From: Penium margaritaceum | Taxonomy: Eukaryota > Streptophyta > Zygnematophyceae > Desmidiales > Peniaceae | Length of the DNA stretch: 64,000 nt | Assembly: GCA_023375785.1 (NCBI GenBank) | Contig: SZWC01000081.1 | Span: 81,222 to 145,221, forward strand | Direction of reading: 5' to 3' | Shown here: piece by piece, positions 20,240 through 32,855 of the stretch | Layout of the letters: the number at the start of each line of letters is the position of its first letter | Numbering within the stretch: the stretch's first letter is position 1 | Program-made: the position numbers and the translations under genes | The notes under the pieces: model-generated | Told to the model about the DNA's origin: nothing | The model's database searches: none | Seen by the model: only the letters and a program-made list of their open reading frames with translations

Positions 20240-23200
20240 ATGGGAGGGACAAGGGAACCAGGGAATTATTCACCCATCCTCAAGTTTGATGGAGAGGGGT
20301 TTGCGCTCTGGAAGTGGCAGTTTGAGATCATCATGGATGATAGAGATCTGCTAGGATATTTTGACAGAAGTATCCCAGCACCAAAGGAAGAGGGTGCTGA
20401 CCTTGTGGCATGGGTCAAGCTCAACAACAATAGCTCTCGCCATTCTTGTGTCCTCCATATAACCCTATGTCCTTTCACACATCAGCGGTTGTACAGTGGC
20501 AGTCACGGCATACGCCAAACTCGGAAAGGTGTTAAGGGTTTAGGTGGCAAGCTGGTCACAGTGGGTGTCAACGGTAGAGATTCAAAACTCAAGTTAGAGA
20601 GGCTGGTCTACTTGCCCTCCTTCATAGCCAACCTGATCTCCTTCTCTAAGGTAACTGACCATGGCATGACAACGGTCTTTACGGAGGAGGAAACGATGAT
20701 AGTCTCTACCAAGGATATCAAGATCTCCTATTGTGCCAAAAGGGTTGTTGCACAGGTTCCTTGCGTCGATGGACTCTACGTCTTGCAGACCAAAATGACA
20801 ACATCAACGGCTGAATCTTCAGTTGAGAGTGATTATGAGGAGAACAGTAATGTAGACTCAGATGAGGAAGGACATGTTAAAGCAGCAGAAGCATTGGCAG
20901 CAGATTATTTGGCAATAAAACCACAAGCAAATGGGCTGATCATTCTAGCCTGTACACATCCTCTGAGAACTTGTGGCATAGGTGCTTTGGGCACGTGGCT
21001 CATTGCATATTGGAGCTCATGGAAAAACAAGATCTAGTACGTGGGATGGAGCTAGGTGATGAGATGGAGGGAGCCGGGATCGTGTGTGAACCATGCCTTC
21101 AAGGCAAGGCGAAAAGGAAACCCTTCAAGCGCAATGGCACGCGTGCTCTCGCACCTCTTGATCTTGTCCACTATGACACGTGTGGTCCTTTTGCATACTG
21201 TAAAATGGAGGCAGCAGATATTTCCTCGCATGCATCGACAACAATAGTCACAAAGTCTAGATATACTTTCTTGAAGGAGAATCTGCAGGCCTTTGTTGCT
21301 TTGGTTGAGCGACGGAGTGGAAAGAAGGTGAAGGCATTCAGGACAGACAATGGGGGAGAGTACGAAGCCTGCAGGGACTGGCTCAAGTTGTAGGGCATTG
21401 AACATCAAAAACATACCCCCTACTCACCTCAAAGCAACGGCATAGCAGAGAGAATGAACCGGACCCTCCTGGGCATGACGAGCTGCATGCTCTTTGAAGC
21501 CAAGCTGCATCCTAGACCTGCCTCCTAGAAACAGCACGTACGGCTACCTATCTTGTGAACCTCACATCTGTGGCTGCTCTGCGAACGAGAGGCAAGAAGA
21601 AGCAAACACAACAACTGAAGACGCCTCAAGAAGCATGGTCAGGCAAGAAGCCAGATGCCTCCCATCTGAAGGTGTTCGGTTGCACCGTCTTTGCCAAGGT
21701 CCAGGCTGGCGAGGGCCATGGAAAGCTTGATGCAATAACACAAAAGTGTGTTTTCATCGGCCATGACACCGCCCACAAAGATTATCGACTGTGGGACCAA
21801 GGAGCCAAGAAGGTCATCCACAGCAAAGACGTGGATTTCCACGAAAGGTCTTCGAGTAAGGGAGATTTTCTTGAACTTGAGAACACTAAAAAACAGGGAG
21901 AGTAGCTCACTCTTCTTGAGGAGGGAGATGAAGCACCAGCACAATGGCATGGGATGGGTGCTGCAACAGGGAGAGGAGCTCCTGAAGATGACTCATAGGA
22001 ATCAGACTCTCATTCTGACATATCCGATCCTCCGGAACATGAGGAGGATGCCTCTCCCACCATCAACGACGAACCAGACCTCCAGCCTCCACATCAATAG
22101 CACCAGTCAGCAGGTTCAAGGAGCAGTTCACGCCTCAAAGTACCTCGACAACATTACGATGCACATACGGATGAATGGACAGGCTTTAACTATTCATTCT
22201 TCGTTCAAGAGGAGCCAACATCTGTCGCAGAGGAACTCACTCGGCCTCACAAAGCGGAGTGGGACGAAGCAATTCGTAGTGAACTCAGCTCCCTTGACGA
22301 GAATGTGACATGGGTGTTGGTGGAAAGACGTACCGCGGCTCACGTTGTCGGGTCCAAGTGGGTTCTGAAAGTAGAAATGAAATAGGATGGCAAGATAGAC
22401 AAGTAGAAGGCATGGGTGGTAGCAACGGGATTCTCCCAATGGCTTGGCGCAGAGTACGATAAGGCCTTTGCTCCAGTTGTGACGTTCGGCTCCATCCGGT
22501 CAATGCTTGCCTTTGCTACTGCCGAGAACATGGAGGTCCAAAAGATGTATGTCAAGACAGCCTTCCTTTACGGAAAAATTGACAAGGAGGTACTCATGGA
22601 GGTTCCGGAGGGGGTTGATGCTCCCGAGGGCAAGGTGTGCTGATTGGTGAAGTCGCTTTATGGGCTAAAACAAGCGCCAAGACTTTGGTACCAGGGATGG
22701 ACACGTTCATGGCCAATGAGTCCTTCATGCACTGTCACAATGACCCTAGCAAGTACGTGTATAAGAGCGACAAAGGGACTTTGTTGGTCACCTTGTACGT
22801 TGATGAGTTGATTATATGCTCTTCTTCAATGCAGCTACTAGACGATCTCAAGGGGCAACTAAGTAGCAGATTCGAGATGAAGGACATGGGTCATCTTGAC
22901 TTCTATCTTGGAATTACCATCAGGCCCGACAAAACAGCAGGTACCATCAGCCAAAACCAGAAAAAATACATTGACTCCATCCTTGAACGCTACGACATGG
23001 CAGATTGCGAGGCTGCTCGTACACCCATGAGCTCAGAGTGCAAAGTCTTCACCTCCATGTCCTCATCCAAAAAAGCGGAGAAAACTGACATGTTGGGCAT
23101 CCATATCAGTATGCAGTGGGCAGTGTGATGTATGTCATGGTCGCCACCCGACCAGATATAGCCCATGCTGTTGGGTAGGTGAGCCGGTTTGTGGTCAATC

Positions 23201-23787
23201 CCGGTCCATTTCACTGGCAAGTCATGAAGCACATCATGCGCTACCTTCAGGGGATGCGGCATGTGGAACTCCAGTGTGGAGGCACCGCTGGATCCGCATC
23301 ACTCCCTCACATGTGCTAAACCGATGCTGATTGCGGAGGGAATATCGATGACAGAAAATCTACCTCTGGCTTTGTGTGTATGCTGAATGGAGGTGCAGTC
23401 AGTTGGGAAAGTCGCAAGTAGGAATGTGTCCCTCTTTCAATAGCTGAAGTTGATTACATCGCCTTGGCTGACGTCTGTAAAGAGATGTAGTGGCTACAAA
23501 ACTTGCTCTCTAAGCAAAAGGCACCACAGGTAACAGCAACGGTCATCAAGATATACAACATGAGTGCGATTGTCATGTCTAAGAGCCTCGTCCTCTCCAC
23601 GTGCACAAAGCACATCGAGATCTGCTACCACTATGCTCAAGACTTGGTTTACAAGCAAACAATGGAGCTTCAGTGTATCGATACCAATTTGAACCGGGCT
23701 CACATGCTTACAGAGCCACCTGACAAGGATCTCCACCAGGCGGGCAGCCAAGGTATCGACATGGTCAATGCAAGTGATGACGAATGA
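20240..23787 (+). pseudogene. gag and pol body of D
   Basis: The start at 20240 reads MGGTREPGNYSPILKFDGEGFALWKWQFEIIM, the N-terminal gag motif of this copia group. Further on come gag-pre-integrase (MWHRCFGHVAH, about 20971), integrase parts (RTDNGGEYEACRDW, about 21340-21380), the KVFGC-type region (about 21660-21860), reverse transcriptase (about 22300-23130, active-site region VTLYVDELI) and RNase H (about 23310-23780). It is clearly shorter than the B copies and broken many times. Confidence 0.8.
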
Positions 23788-23820
23788 TGATGCTCATTGA
23801 GGCAAGGTGCAACGGAGAGA

Positions 23821-24470
23821 TTTCTTAATTATTTTAGCCCCTTGTTTATTGTTTTAGGAAGGATCATGAATGCTCTGCCCCTTGTGGAGGTATGACCCGT
23901 GCATCCATTGTGATGTGACTCAACTATGCTCTGTCCCATGTGAGATATGACCTGTGAGTACACCATGTGGGTGAGTGGTTACCTTGGCCATTTTGTTGAT
24001 TTGGCCAAGTGAGAGGTCATGAGTTTGATCCTGGCCCCATGCACATCTCGTTTGCTATGGAAGCTTCCAAGAAAGAGATTCCATAGCTTCTTGGATACGA
24101 CATGGCTGGGCTGTCATCTTGGCACTAGGATGCTTATGTGTCAAGTCCACAGTGCAAGTCTATTGGTGATGTGGCTGGTTCAGGCCACTTCCCAGGAATG
24201 TATTTTTGAGTTCTAGATTTGGATAGACAACTATAAATGGACTTGTCTTGCATGCTGATCAATAAACCTTTGCTTGATGCTCTTTTGCGTATTGGTGTCT
24301 TGAGCTCTTCTTCAGATGTAATGCTAAGGCGTGAGTACTCTTGAAGGTGAATTGTATTCCTAATGAAGTTTGGATACATGAGACATGTCAACAAAGGAAA
24401 GCCTAAAAACCTTTGTGAGCTTTTCGGTTTCGCGACTTCTCTGCCGGAGGTGTTAGCTCAGTAGCAAACA
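23821..24470 (+). repeat. 3' LTR of D
   Basis: The LTR is about 650 bp, matches 19263-19913 and ends GCAAACA directly before the target duplication GTAAC. Confidence 0.85.
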
Positions 24471-24475
24471 GTAAC

Positions 24476-25610
24476 AAAGCCATTAATAGACATGTCAAGC
24501 ATATGGTGGAACTCACACTAATTGCGGGAGTATCCTAGAGTAGTGCTGGGATGAATGACAGACACGGCCGAATAAGAAGAAGAGGCCGTAAATAGGTCAT
24601 GAGCACGTACCCTAGGCTTCCTAGAAACCATTACACGGTGGAGAGGAGTGGTAACCTGTCCTCCTGAATGGGGATGAGCTACTGGGATCAGGGTCACCTG
24701 AAGTGGACCCCTTGGACGGCCCTATTTGAGGGGGGAGGGAGCCCGCAAGAGCCAACCGCGTACATATGGGGAGACGGGGGTTCAAAGGTGACCGGGAGGG
24801 AGGCCTACATTGGAGATGCAGATCGAGAAGGAGATGATGCAGGGGACACGATAGACAGTACTAGAGAAGATGCAGGAGACACAATAAATGGTTGCTTAGG
24901 AGTAATGGAGGAGAAGGCAGTAGAGGATAGAAGCACGAGAGAGACAGAGCACGCGGCAAGGGGAGGCATATGGGGGAATCTGGGAGGTATGAAAGAAGGG
25001 ATTCCACCAAGTACCTCTTTATTAGAAAACGATGGCATGGCATGATTAGATCCAAAGACAAATTAGGAATACGCCCTCCTCCAAGCCAAAAAGTGGGACT
25101 GGAACAAACAAAGAGTCAAGATGGGGCAAGTCATGCTAAGGATACAACCTCAAAGAACAGAGCATTTAGAAACTCAATAACGCAATGATCTATAGGGTTC
25201 CAAACGTGTTAATATTTGGAGAAAACATGCACCAAAGGCCGCGAGGTGACAAGGTTGCCTTGCGATGGTCACTTGAAAGCCATATGAAGACAAAAGAGCC
25301 TTAGACACGGACAAGACGCAGGTCGGTACACAACCGGTTAGACGTTCTAAGGGAATGATGTGACGGATTAGCGGACTATTGGGAACATGAATCCATAGCC
25401 GAATCATGTAGGATGTGGCCTGGAAGGCAAAGAGGGGAGTGACTAGGAGCGGAAAGGAGGGAATGGACACTGCCAAAAAGTGTGCAGTTTCACCATTTTG
25501 ACAAACCATTTTTGGGTTGTGTATGGAGAGGAAGGCTCTATACGCACACCATGAGACTTTTGAATACAGGAGGTGGAACCAAATAATTCCCCACCATGCT
25601 TGCATAAGAC
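24476..25610 (-). pseudogene. Integrase C-terminal part and linker of G
   Basis: On the minus strand, SPYTTQKW (about 25550-25520) sits where copia integrases have CPYTPQQNG, and LSPRGLWCMFSPNINTFG (about 25255-25200) where they have the KLSPRAxxCxFLGY region. A serine- and proline-rich linker follows (about 25040-24700), then the start of reverse transcriptase. It continues G on the other side of D. It is a fossil. Confidence 0.6.
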
Positions 25611-25615
25611 AACAT

Positions 25616-26360
25616 TGTCACTCCGCACTTGGCCACGGTCTAGAGTAAACGGCGCCGACAGGCAAACCGCCGACCGTCCTTGGTATTACAACCAAGGTAG
25701 AGATCACCCACGGAGTGGTGTTTCCACACTGAAAGGTTCACTTAGCTTGTCCCAACCGTGGCCGGAGAGTGTTCCAAACTCTCACCCAACTGGCAAAGCT
25801 ACACACCAAAGTGTGCACTTGCACTTGTTCTTTATCCTATTTCTTGGTGGCCAACAAGGGATGAGTTTTCTCCCAGGTCTTAAGAGCAAGAGATGATGAT
25901 ATTATCACATGCAAATGACAGGCCTTATATAGTCTCTGGTCAATGCTCCCAATGGCTCCTTGGAGGGGCCTCCCTCCAAGGCCACCCTAGACAGTGTCAT
26001 CAGCTTTGATGACATGGCACCCTCTGTGACCGCCAAGTGGCGCTTGATCCACCTTGGACCTTAGAAGCTTCTAGGAAGCTTCCTTGGCCCTTTTTAGTCA
26101 CAAAGAAAATTTGGTCCTGGGGGGATTTGACCCCAGACCTTTCGCTTGCGAGACGGTTACAGGAAGTTGTCCTAAGGAGCATGGACCACGTAGACTACCA
26201 AGAGTAGACCAAGGGGACTTACTCCACAAGGGTGAGCAGTGCATGCCTTGTCTCTCTCAGCCTCTCTTGCATGTTGCTGGGGAACTTGCGCTACAAGCGC
26301 AATGCATACCCAGTCTAAATCTTCCGCTGATTGGACCAGGGGCATACACAGAACATAACA
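25616..26360 (-). repeat. 3' LTR of B2
   Basis: The LTR is 745 bp and matches the other family B LTRs. The U3 inverted repeat ACCGCCAAGTGGCGC is at 26030-26044. Part of the tRNA-like block (26113-26160) is present. The purine tract (plus-strand AACTCTCCCTTGC) follows at 26361-26373. Confidence 0.9.
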
Positions 26361-26459
26361 AACTCTCCCTTGCACCTGCGTCCATCTGCGGCTAGATTCC
26401 TGCTGCGGCCATGGGCCCAGCGATGTTGGCCACCTGTGAAGTAGCCCGCCCGTTCAGTC

Positions 26460-29400
26460 CTCGTCTGTTGCGCTCACCATCCCGATGCCTCGTGCCCCTG
26501 CCATGTGCGGGTCACTGTCCAGCGGCTTCGTCAGGAATTCCGCGAGCATCTGCTTGGTCGAGATGTACTGCAGATCCACCACTCCCTTGGCGACGAGGTC
26601 GCGCGTGTAGTGATAGCGGATGTCGATGTGCTTGGTCTGCCTGGAGAGGGTGTCCTTGAACGCGATGTCCATCGCGCTCTGGTTGTCGACGTGGATGACT
26701 GTGGCCTCCTTCTGTGGTGCGTGCATCTCAGCAAGCAAGGTGCGTAGCCATTACGTCTCCTTGCACACCTCAGACAGCGCCACGTACTCAGCTTCTACGG
26801 TTGAGATGGAGACACAGTCCTACTTGCGGCTGGCCCACGACACAGCGCCGCCGTTCACAAGGCACACAAAGCCCGAGGTGGACTTCCTATCATCCACATT
26901 GCCTCCAAAATCTGCGTCGGTATAGCACTTGAGGCGCAAAGGGTCTGTTCCTTGAAGGCCGCCGTACTGAAGCCCCATGTGCCGTGTCTTGTTGAGATAG
27001 CGCAAAATGCGCTTCACGGCCTGCCAGTGGAGTGGCCCAGAGTTGGCCACGTACCGACTGACTAGCCCCACAGCAAAGGAGATGTCCGGCCGCGTGCCAA
27101 CCATGGCATACATGATGCTACCCACCGCAGACTGGTACGGCACATCCGGCATTTCGCGGTGCTCGGCTTCCGTGCTGGGGGAGTGGGCGGATGTGAGATT
27201 GCACTTCGTGGGGAGAGGAGTGCTGAGGAGTTTGGCGTCTTCCATGCCATAGCGCCGAAGTACCTCTGAGATGTACTTCGTCTGGTTCAGCTCGATGGTG
27301 CCTGCTGCTCGGTTGTGATGTATGGCGATGCCCAAGTAGTACTCGAGCTCGCCCATGTCCTTCATCTGAAACCGTCCATGCTGCTTCTCCTTGAGGCCCT
27401 CGAGGGCCTTCATGGAGGTGGAGGCCAGAATCGGGTCATCCACGTACAGCGCTACCAGCAACAGCCCCTGGTCATCCGCACGCACATACACACTGGGGTC
27501 GTTGTGGCAGTGCGAGAAGCCAAGGCCAGCCATGAAGCTGTCCATCTCCTTGTACCAGATCCTTGGGGCCTATTTCAGCCCGTAGAGCGCCTTGATGAGG
27601 CGACATACCTGCCCGGGTTTTGCCTTGACACCCTCGGGCACCTCCATTAGTATCTCCTTGTCAAGCTTCCCGTAGAGGAAGGCGGTCTTGACGTCCATCT
27701 GGTGGATTTCCATGTTGCGTGCCGCAGCCACAGCCAGCAAGGTGCGTATGGAGGGGAAGGACGCGACAAGAGAGTAGGTCTCGACGTACTTAGACCCTGC
27801 TCTCTGCAAGAACCCCTTCGCGACGATCCTTGCCTTGTACTTGTCGATGCTGTTGTCTTACTTGCGTTTGACGCGTAAGACCCACTTCACGCCCACCACG
27901 TGTGCGTTTGGTGGTCTGTCCACTAGCACCCACGTTCTGTTCTCCTCGATGGAGGCGAGCTCACTCTCCATCGCCTCCTTCCACTTAGCGGCGTCCGGCC
28001 GCGAAAGAGCCTCGGCGATGGTAGCCGGCTCTCCTTACTAAAGGCACGACCAGCTCAGGCCAGTCCAATCGGCCTTCCCTCCGTTGTGGTGCTTTGCAAG
28101 CTTTGCTTGGCGCTCACTGCGCCGCAGTGGTGCTGGTGCTGGCTGCTCGTGCTGCTGCTGCTGCTCTGCTTCCCCAGGAGGGGTCGCTCAAAGGGAAGAG
28201 CCACTGGCCTCCGAAGAGGCTTCGGATGTCTTCCTCGGTATCAGATGTCAACTCCGCTTGAGCCTGAGCGGACGCTCTCCCTGAATTGGCAGCCTCGCTG
28301 GCTATGGCCACTGGCGTCCCACGCCAGTTAGGCGGGGGTGTGTCACCCGCCTCCAGCAGCACGATCCACTCTCCCTGTTTTGGAGAGTTCTCTGGGTCCA
28401 GCAGTTCTCCCTTGTCGTGTGACTCTTCCTAAAAGGTCACATCTCTGGAGGTGATGACTCTCCCTACTGCCTGGTCCCACAGCTTGTACGCCTTGTGTGC
28501 GGCCTCGTAGCCGATCATCACGCACTTGCGCGCACGTGCATCCAACTTCCCCGCTCCTTGCCTGTCCTGGATTTTGGCCCAAGCCGTGCAGCCGAAAGCC
28601 TTTAGGTGAGAGGCATCCGGCTTCTTTCCCAACCACGCCTCCTACGGGGTCATGCGTTCTGCACTTTGCTCCTTTTCTGTCCCCTTGCTGCGCAGTGCTG
28701 CAGCAGGCATGAGGTTGATGAGGTAGCATGCAGTGCACGCTGCTTCCGCCCAGAAGCGAGGAGGGAGCTTTGAGTCGAACAGCATGGTTCGCGTCATGGC
28801 CAGAATGGTATGGTTCATGCGCTCGGCCACGCCGTTGCTCTGCGGTGTGTAGGGAGTAGTAGGTTGGTGGACAATGCCGTGTGCCCGAAGCCACGGCTTG
28901 CACCCCTCGTACTCTCCGCCATTGTCGCTCCGCAGGGCCTTGACCTTCCGTCCGGTTTGTCGCTCCACCATCGCGACAAAATCTTGCAAGCGCTCCAGCA
29001 CATCTCCCTTTGTTTTGAGGAAGTACACCCACACCTTCCGAGAGTAATCATCGATGAAGGTGAGGAGGTACTTGGAGCCGCCGTTGGACGTGGTGCGCAT
29101 GGGGCCACACACGTCGCTGTGGACAAGGTCGAGTATGCCCTTTGTTCTGCGACCGTTTTTGGAGAAGCGTTTCCGCTTTGACTTCCCTTGTAGGCAAGCC
29201 TCACACCCAGCGTTGCATCCACCCTTCAGCTCACACCCGTCCAGCCCGCGTACAAGCTTCTGCTCCTGCATGACCTGCAGGGTGCTATCGGCCACGTGCC
29301 CAAGGCGTCTGTGCCACAGCTTCGCAGTTGCTGCTCCCGTGTCTTTAGCCGCCACAGCAGGCGGCATGGATGGTGTCTTGGCGTTCGGCGATAGTACAGC

Positions 29401-30714
29401 TTCCACTACTGCCTCTGCCGCCCCAGCGTGCCCTTCCGTGCTCTTCGTCTGCAGAACGTAGAGCCCATCCGTTCGTGGCACCTTGGCGACAAGGTCTGAC
29501 GTAGCGTAGGTAATCGTCACGTCCTTGTTCTTGAGGATGACGGCTTCCTTCTGTGTGAACACCACCGTCATCGCGTGATCCGTAATCCGCGAGACGGAGA
29601 GGAGGTTTGTGGCGAAAGTTGGCATGTAGACAACGTTCTGCAGCCACAACTCCTTGTCAGCTCCGTAAAGCCGTGTGTGCACGACCTTCTCTCCCTCACC
29701 AGCCGCGTACTCGATGCCGCCGTTGGCGCACCGGAACTTGGCCGTGGACGGTGTGAGGGACGAGAAGCCACATGCCTCGCGAGAGGTGTGGTAGTTTGTG
29801 CCACTGTCGAGCCCGAAGGCTCCCGGCCGCAGCAGCGCAGAGCCATTGGGAGGGGCCTTGCTCTCGGCCATCATGCTCGTGGACGTTGAGTCCACCTTCT
29901 TACTCACGTTGCTGCTCCCACCACCACCTCCTTCATTCTTTGGTGCGCGACACTCGCGCGCCCAATGCCCCGCCTTGCCACAGTTGTGGCACTTGGCCTT
30001 CTTCTTGCTACTCTCCCTGCCGTCACTGCTTCTGCTATTGCCATGAGAGGATGTGCCTCCCGAGCCACTTGCGTACGCGGCGTTGTTGATGACGCCGTTC
30101 TTGCGCCGCATGGCCTCGTTCCGGAGAAACTCGGAGACACGAGGGTATGTGAACTCCGACTCCTCCCAATTACCCAAGCTGGTGATCATGGGGCCCCAGC
30201 TTGGCGGCAAGGCCATGAGGAGAATCATGGCCTGCATCTGTTGGTCGAGCTGCCAGGACATGGCGCGGGCTTCTTGAAGCAGTCCTTCGAACTACTGGAG
30301 GAAGTCCGAGATGGATTCCCCTTCGCCCACCCGCAGCCCGATAAGGCGCTACAGGATGAAGAGTCGACTGGCGAGGGAAGTTGACTGGTATACGTTCGTC
30401 AGCTTGGTATAAGCCTCAGCTGCCGTCGTGCACCCTTCGATGTGGGAGATTAGGGAAGGGCTTATGGCCGTGACGAGGAGTGCGAGAGCGATGTCATTCC
30501 GCTCTTGCCACTTTGCGTATTCTGCGCTTGCCTCCTCCTCCGGTGCTACCTCCGTCCCTTTCAACATGTTAAGGTTCCCGCGTAGGCGCATCACCACCTC
30601 AAACTGCCATTTCCACGTGCCGAAGGCTTTGCCATCGAAGCGTGCAATGGCGTTGGCCGCACCCAACTTGGCGGACCGTGAGGTGACGGGAACGATCTCT
30701 TGACCCTCCAGCAT
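26460..30714 (-). pseudogene. gag and pol body of B2
   Basis: gag begins near 30714 (MLEGQEIVPVTSRSAKLG, then FGTWKWQFEVVM). The CCHC knuckle CHNCGKAGHWAREC is at about 29944-29995 and the protease motif FGLDSGTNYHTS at about 29785-29820. Gag-pre-integrase LWHRRLGHVADS is near 29290-29325. The integrase core has SDVCGPM, FIDDYSRKVWVYF, LRSDNGGEY and YTPQSNGVAERMN (about 29140-28800). Reverse transcriptase has YVDDPILA near 27420-27446, and RNase H lies at about 26980-26460. The protein is close to that of B1. It is a fossil with several breaks. Confidence 0.88.
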
Positions 30715-31129
30715 GATTGCGGTATGGTCAAGGATGCTCACTTAGTCTCTGCTGTTCTGCTTCGTTGAGGCCGATGTAAGCTGATGAGGCTGATGACTGC
30801 TACAGATTTTCAAGGTGCAGTCCGTTGCATACCCCTCTAGCCGAGGGTCTCCTAGCTATTGTGGAGGAAGTGCTCCCACAGACACGGGGTCGTACCCACA
30901 AGGGCAGAGCGTAACCCGCTTAGGACTCGAGGGTCATACCAACAATGACAGAGCATATCTTCGTTCCTTGTCCGTGGAGAGCAAAAGTGGACCACGGGTC
31001 CAACCCGCGTCCGGTCTCTCACAATGCGTACCTTGGTCCAAAGTGGACAGACGATGAAGCAGATGGAGCAGTGGTGTCTTGTCTACGTGAACTGAGCGGT
31101 GGTACAAAGAACCAAGTTTCCCGATCAGT

Positions 31130-31144
31130 GTGGGCCCATAACCC
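31130..31144 (-). promoter_or_regulatory. Primer-binding site of B2 (anticodon arm of initiator tRNA-Met)
   Basis: The plus strand reads GTGGGCCCATAACCC two bases from the LTR. This is the plant initiator tRNA-Met anticodon arm itself, including the CAT anticodon, so the minus-strand element RNA is complementary to it. The first base distinguishes the plant form (GTGGGCC) from the animal form (CTGGGCC), as far as I recall these sequences. Confidence 0.82.
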
Positions 31145-31146
31145 CT

Positions 31147-31909
31147 TGTTTCTCCGCACTTGGCCACGGTCTAGAGTAAACGGCGCCGACAGGCAAACCG
31201 CCGACCGTCCTTGGTATTACAACCAAGGTAGAGATCACCTACGGAGTGGTGTTTCCACACTGAAAAGATTCACTTAGCTTGTCCCAACCGTGGCCGAAGA
31301 GTGTTCCAAACTCTCACCCAACTGGCAAAGCTACACACCAAAGTGTGCACTTGCACTTGTTCTTTATCCTCTTTCTTGGTGGCCAACAAGGGATTAGTTT
31401 TCTCCCAAGTCTCAAGAGTAAGAGATGATGATATTATCACATGCAAATGACAGTCCTTATATAGTCTCTGGTCAGTGCTCCCAATGGCTCCTTGGAGGGG
31501 CCTCCCTCCAAGGCCACCCTAGATAGTGTCATCAGCTTTGATGACATGGCACCCTCTGTGACCGCCAAGTGGCGCTTGATCCACCTTGGACCTTAGAAGC
31601 TTCTAAGAAGCTTCCTTGGCCCTTTTTAGTCACAAAGAAAATTTGGTCCTGGGGGGATTTGACCCCGGACCTCTCGCTTGCGAGACTGTGCCTTCACCCA
31701 CTAGGCTATAGGAAGTTGTCCTAAGGAGAATGCATCAGGTAGACTACCAAGGGTAGACCAAGGGGACTTACTCCACAAGGGTGAGCAGTGCATGCCTTGT
31801 CTCTCTCAGCCTCTCTTGCATGTCGTTGGGGGACTTGCGCTACAAGCGCAGTGCATACCCAGTCTAAATCTTCCGCTGATTGGACCAGGGGCATACAAAG
31901 AACATAACA
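31147..31909 (-). repeat. 5' LTR of B2
   Basis: The LTR is 763 bp with TATA box complement CCTTATATAG at 31455-31464, U3 inverted repeats at about 31491-31575 and the complete tRNA-like block at 31645-31712. Confidence 0.9.
31645..31712 (-). other. tRNA-like block in the B2 5' LTR
   Basis: The architecture is that of 3661-3722: A-box-like TAGCCTAGTGG, CTCGC/GCGAG hairpin, B-box-like GGGGTCAAATCCCC. It lies upstream of the TATA box in the sense direction. Confidence 0.65.
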
Positions 31910-31914
31910 AACAT

Positions 31915-32103
31915 GACATTGGTACTGACAGGCATGCTTAGCGCGAGGGAGCCGGGATGCAAGGACTTTTGTGATGTCACTTTTGTAGCAAAGAGTAAAC
32001 ACCCAGTAATAACAAGAGACTTCACCAGTTCAACACAATACATGGCGGCTCACTCTACCAAGGAAATTGTGAGACAAGAGACTCATCAAATCTACGTGCA
32101 AAG
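31915..32103 (-). pseudogene. Fragment of G between B2 and A3
   Basis: A 189-bp stretch separates the target duplications of B2 and A3. By position it belongs to the integrase region of G, and the sequence on both outer sides is G. No clear motif survives in it. Confidence 0.5.
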
Positions 32104-32841
32104 TATTGGGAAAGGAGCCGTCCGGCTCTGTTTCAGGTCCACAGGAGCAAGTTCTAGGAAACTTCCAGATGCTTGCTCCGATCGTCAATCCGTCTTCACC
32201 ATTGGAAAGATCAGGTGGCAAATTATCTACGGTCCAAGTTTCAGGCCGATCCAACGGTCGGATTGGGAGATATGATTTTTCGAAGTTTCAGGGGTCATGC
32301 ACCGCCGATGTCTGGGTGGCCATGGGCGATGGCTCCATGCCTTAGCCTGAGAAAAGAAAAAGGCAAGAGGTCCAGGGTCAAGACCTGATGGCAGAAATAT
32401 CCAGAAAGATCCTTGGTCTTAGGATTTCCTTGTCAGAGTGTGCTGACTAGGATAAAGGTACCTCACCTTACTTTTTAGGTGAGGTGAGATCCTTGTGTGA
32501 TAGCCATGGACACATGGCGATTCTCCATGAGTTTGTGGGTGATGTGACCACTAGGAGTGTGCCATAAGAGCATTCTCTACCTCTCTAGGTCGTGTATGAC
32601 TTGTCAGCCTGATTGTTGGGCTGATTTCCTCTCTTGTGTGAGATTGTGGACTCTAGTGTGTGAGCCTTAGCCTCCATGGCTAAGTGGTGTGGCTTGTGAG
32701 AGGAATGACTTGCCCAAGCTCTATATCTATATGTACTCCATCATTTTGAGTGATTCAACAACCATTCTTCAGCACAACTGATGCCGTTTCAGTCCCACGT
32801 GCTCACTGCTCCAAGAATCTCTCTCTCCTCCAGATCCAACA
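32104..32841 (+). repeat. 5' LTR of A3
   Basis: The LTR is 738 bp, ends CCAACA and is followed within two bases by the primer site. A CTATATGTA stretch near 32727-32735 is the best candidate for a TATA element, though weaker than in families B and D. Confidence 0.92.
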
Positions 32842-32843
32842 TT

Positions 32844-32855
32844 TGGTATCAGAGC
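32844..32855 (+). promoter_or_regulatory. Primer-binding site of A3 (initiator tRNA-Met 3' end)
   Basis: TGGTATCAGAGC is an exact match to the complement of the last 12 bases of plant initiator tRNA-Met including CCA. Confidence 0.92.

Larger units (their letters stand above)
19263..24470 (+). mobile_element. D: Ty1/copia retrotransposon inserted in G
   Basis: The element is 5208 bp with LTRs at 19263-19913 and about 23821-24470 and a target duplication GTAAC (19258-19262 and 24471-24475). The primer site GGGTTATGGGCCCAC follows the first LTR, and a purine tract (GCAACGGAGAGA) precedes the second. The internal part has gag, integrase, reverse transcriptase and RNase H in copia order. It is related to family B by protein sequence but clearly distinct. 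By eye the LTRs differ by more than 10%, so it is older than B1, B2 and A3. It is broken in many places. Confidence 0.9.
25616..31909 (-). mobile_element. B2: family B Ty1/copia retrotransposon inserted in G
   Basis: The element is 6294 bp, almost the same length as B1, with LTRs at 31147-31909 and 25616-26360 and a target duplication AACAT (25611-25615 and 31910-31914). It contains the complete copia order from gag to RNase H on the minus strand. The LTRs differ by about 4% by eye, so it inserted in the last few million years if common plant rates hold. It looks nearly whole in layout, but several breaks in the coding part make it a fossil. Confidence 0.94.

Noticed and set aside
24668-25045. 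A 125-residue acidic plus-strand open frame as a host gene
   Set aside because: It lies antisense to the serine/proline-rich linker of relic G, and the minus-strand reading explains the sequence.
25174-25605. LINE zinc-region protein on the minus strand
   Set aside because: A first look suggested a LINE C-terminus (WFHLLYSKVSW). The neighbouring SPYTT and LSPRG pieces and the context of relic G fit copia integrase better.
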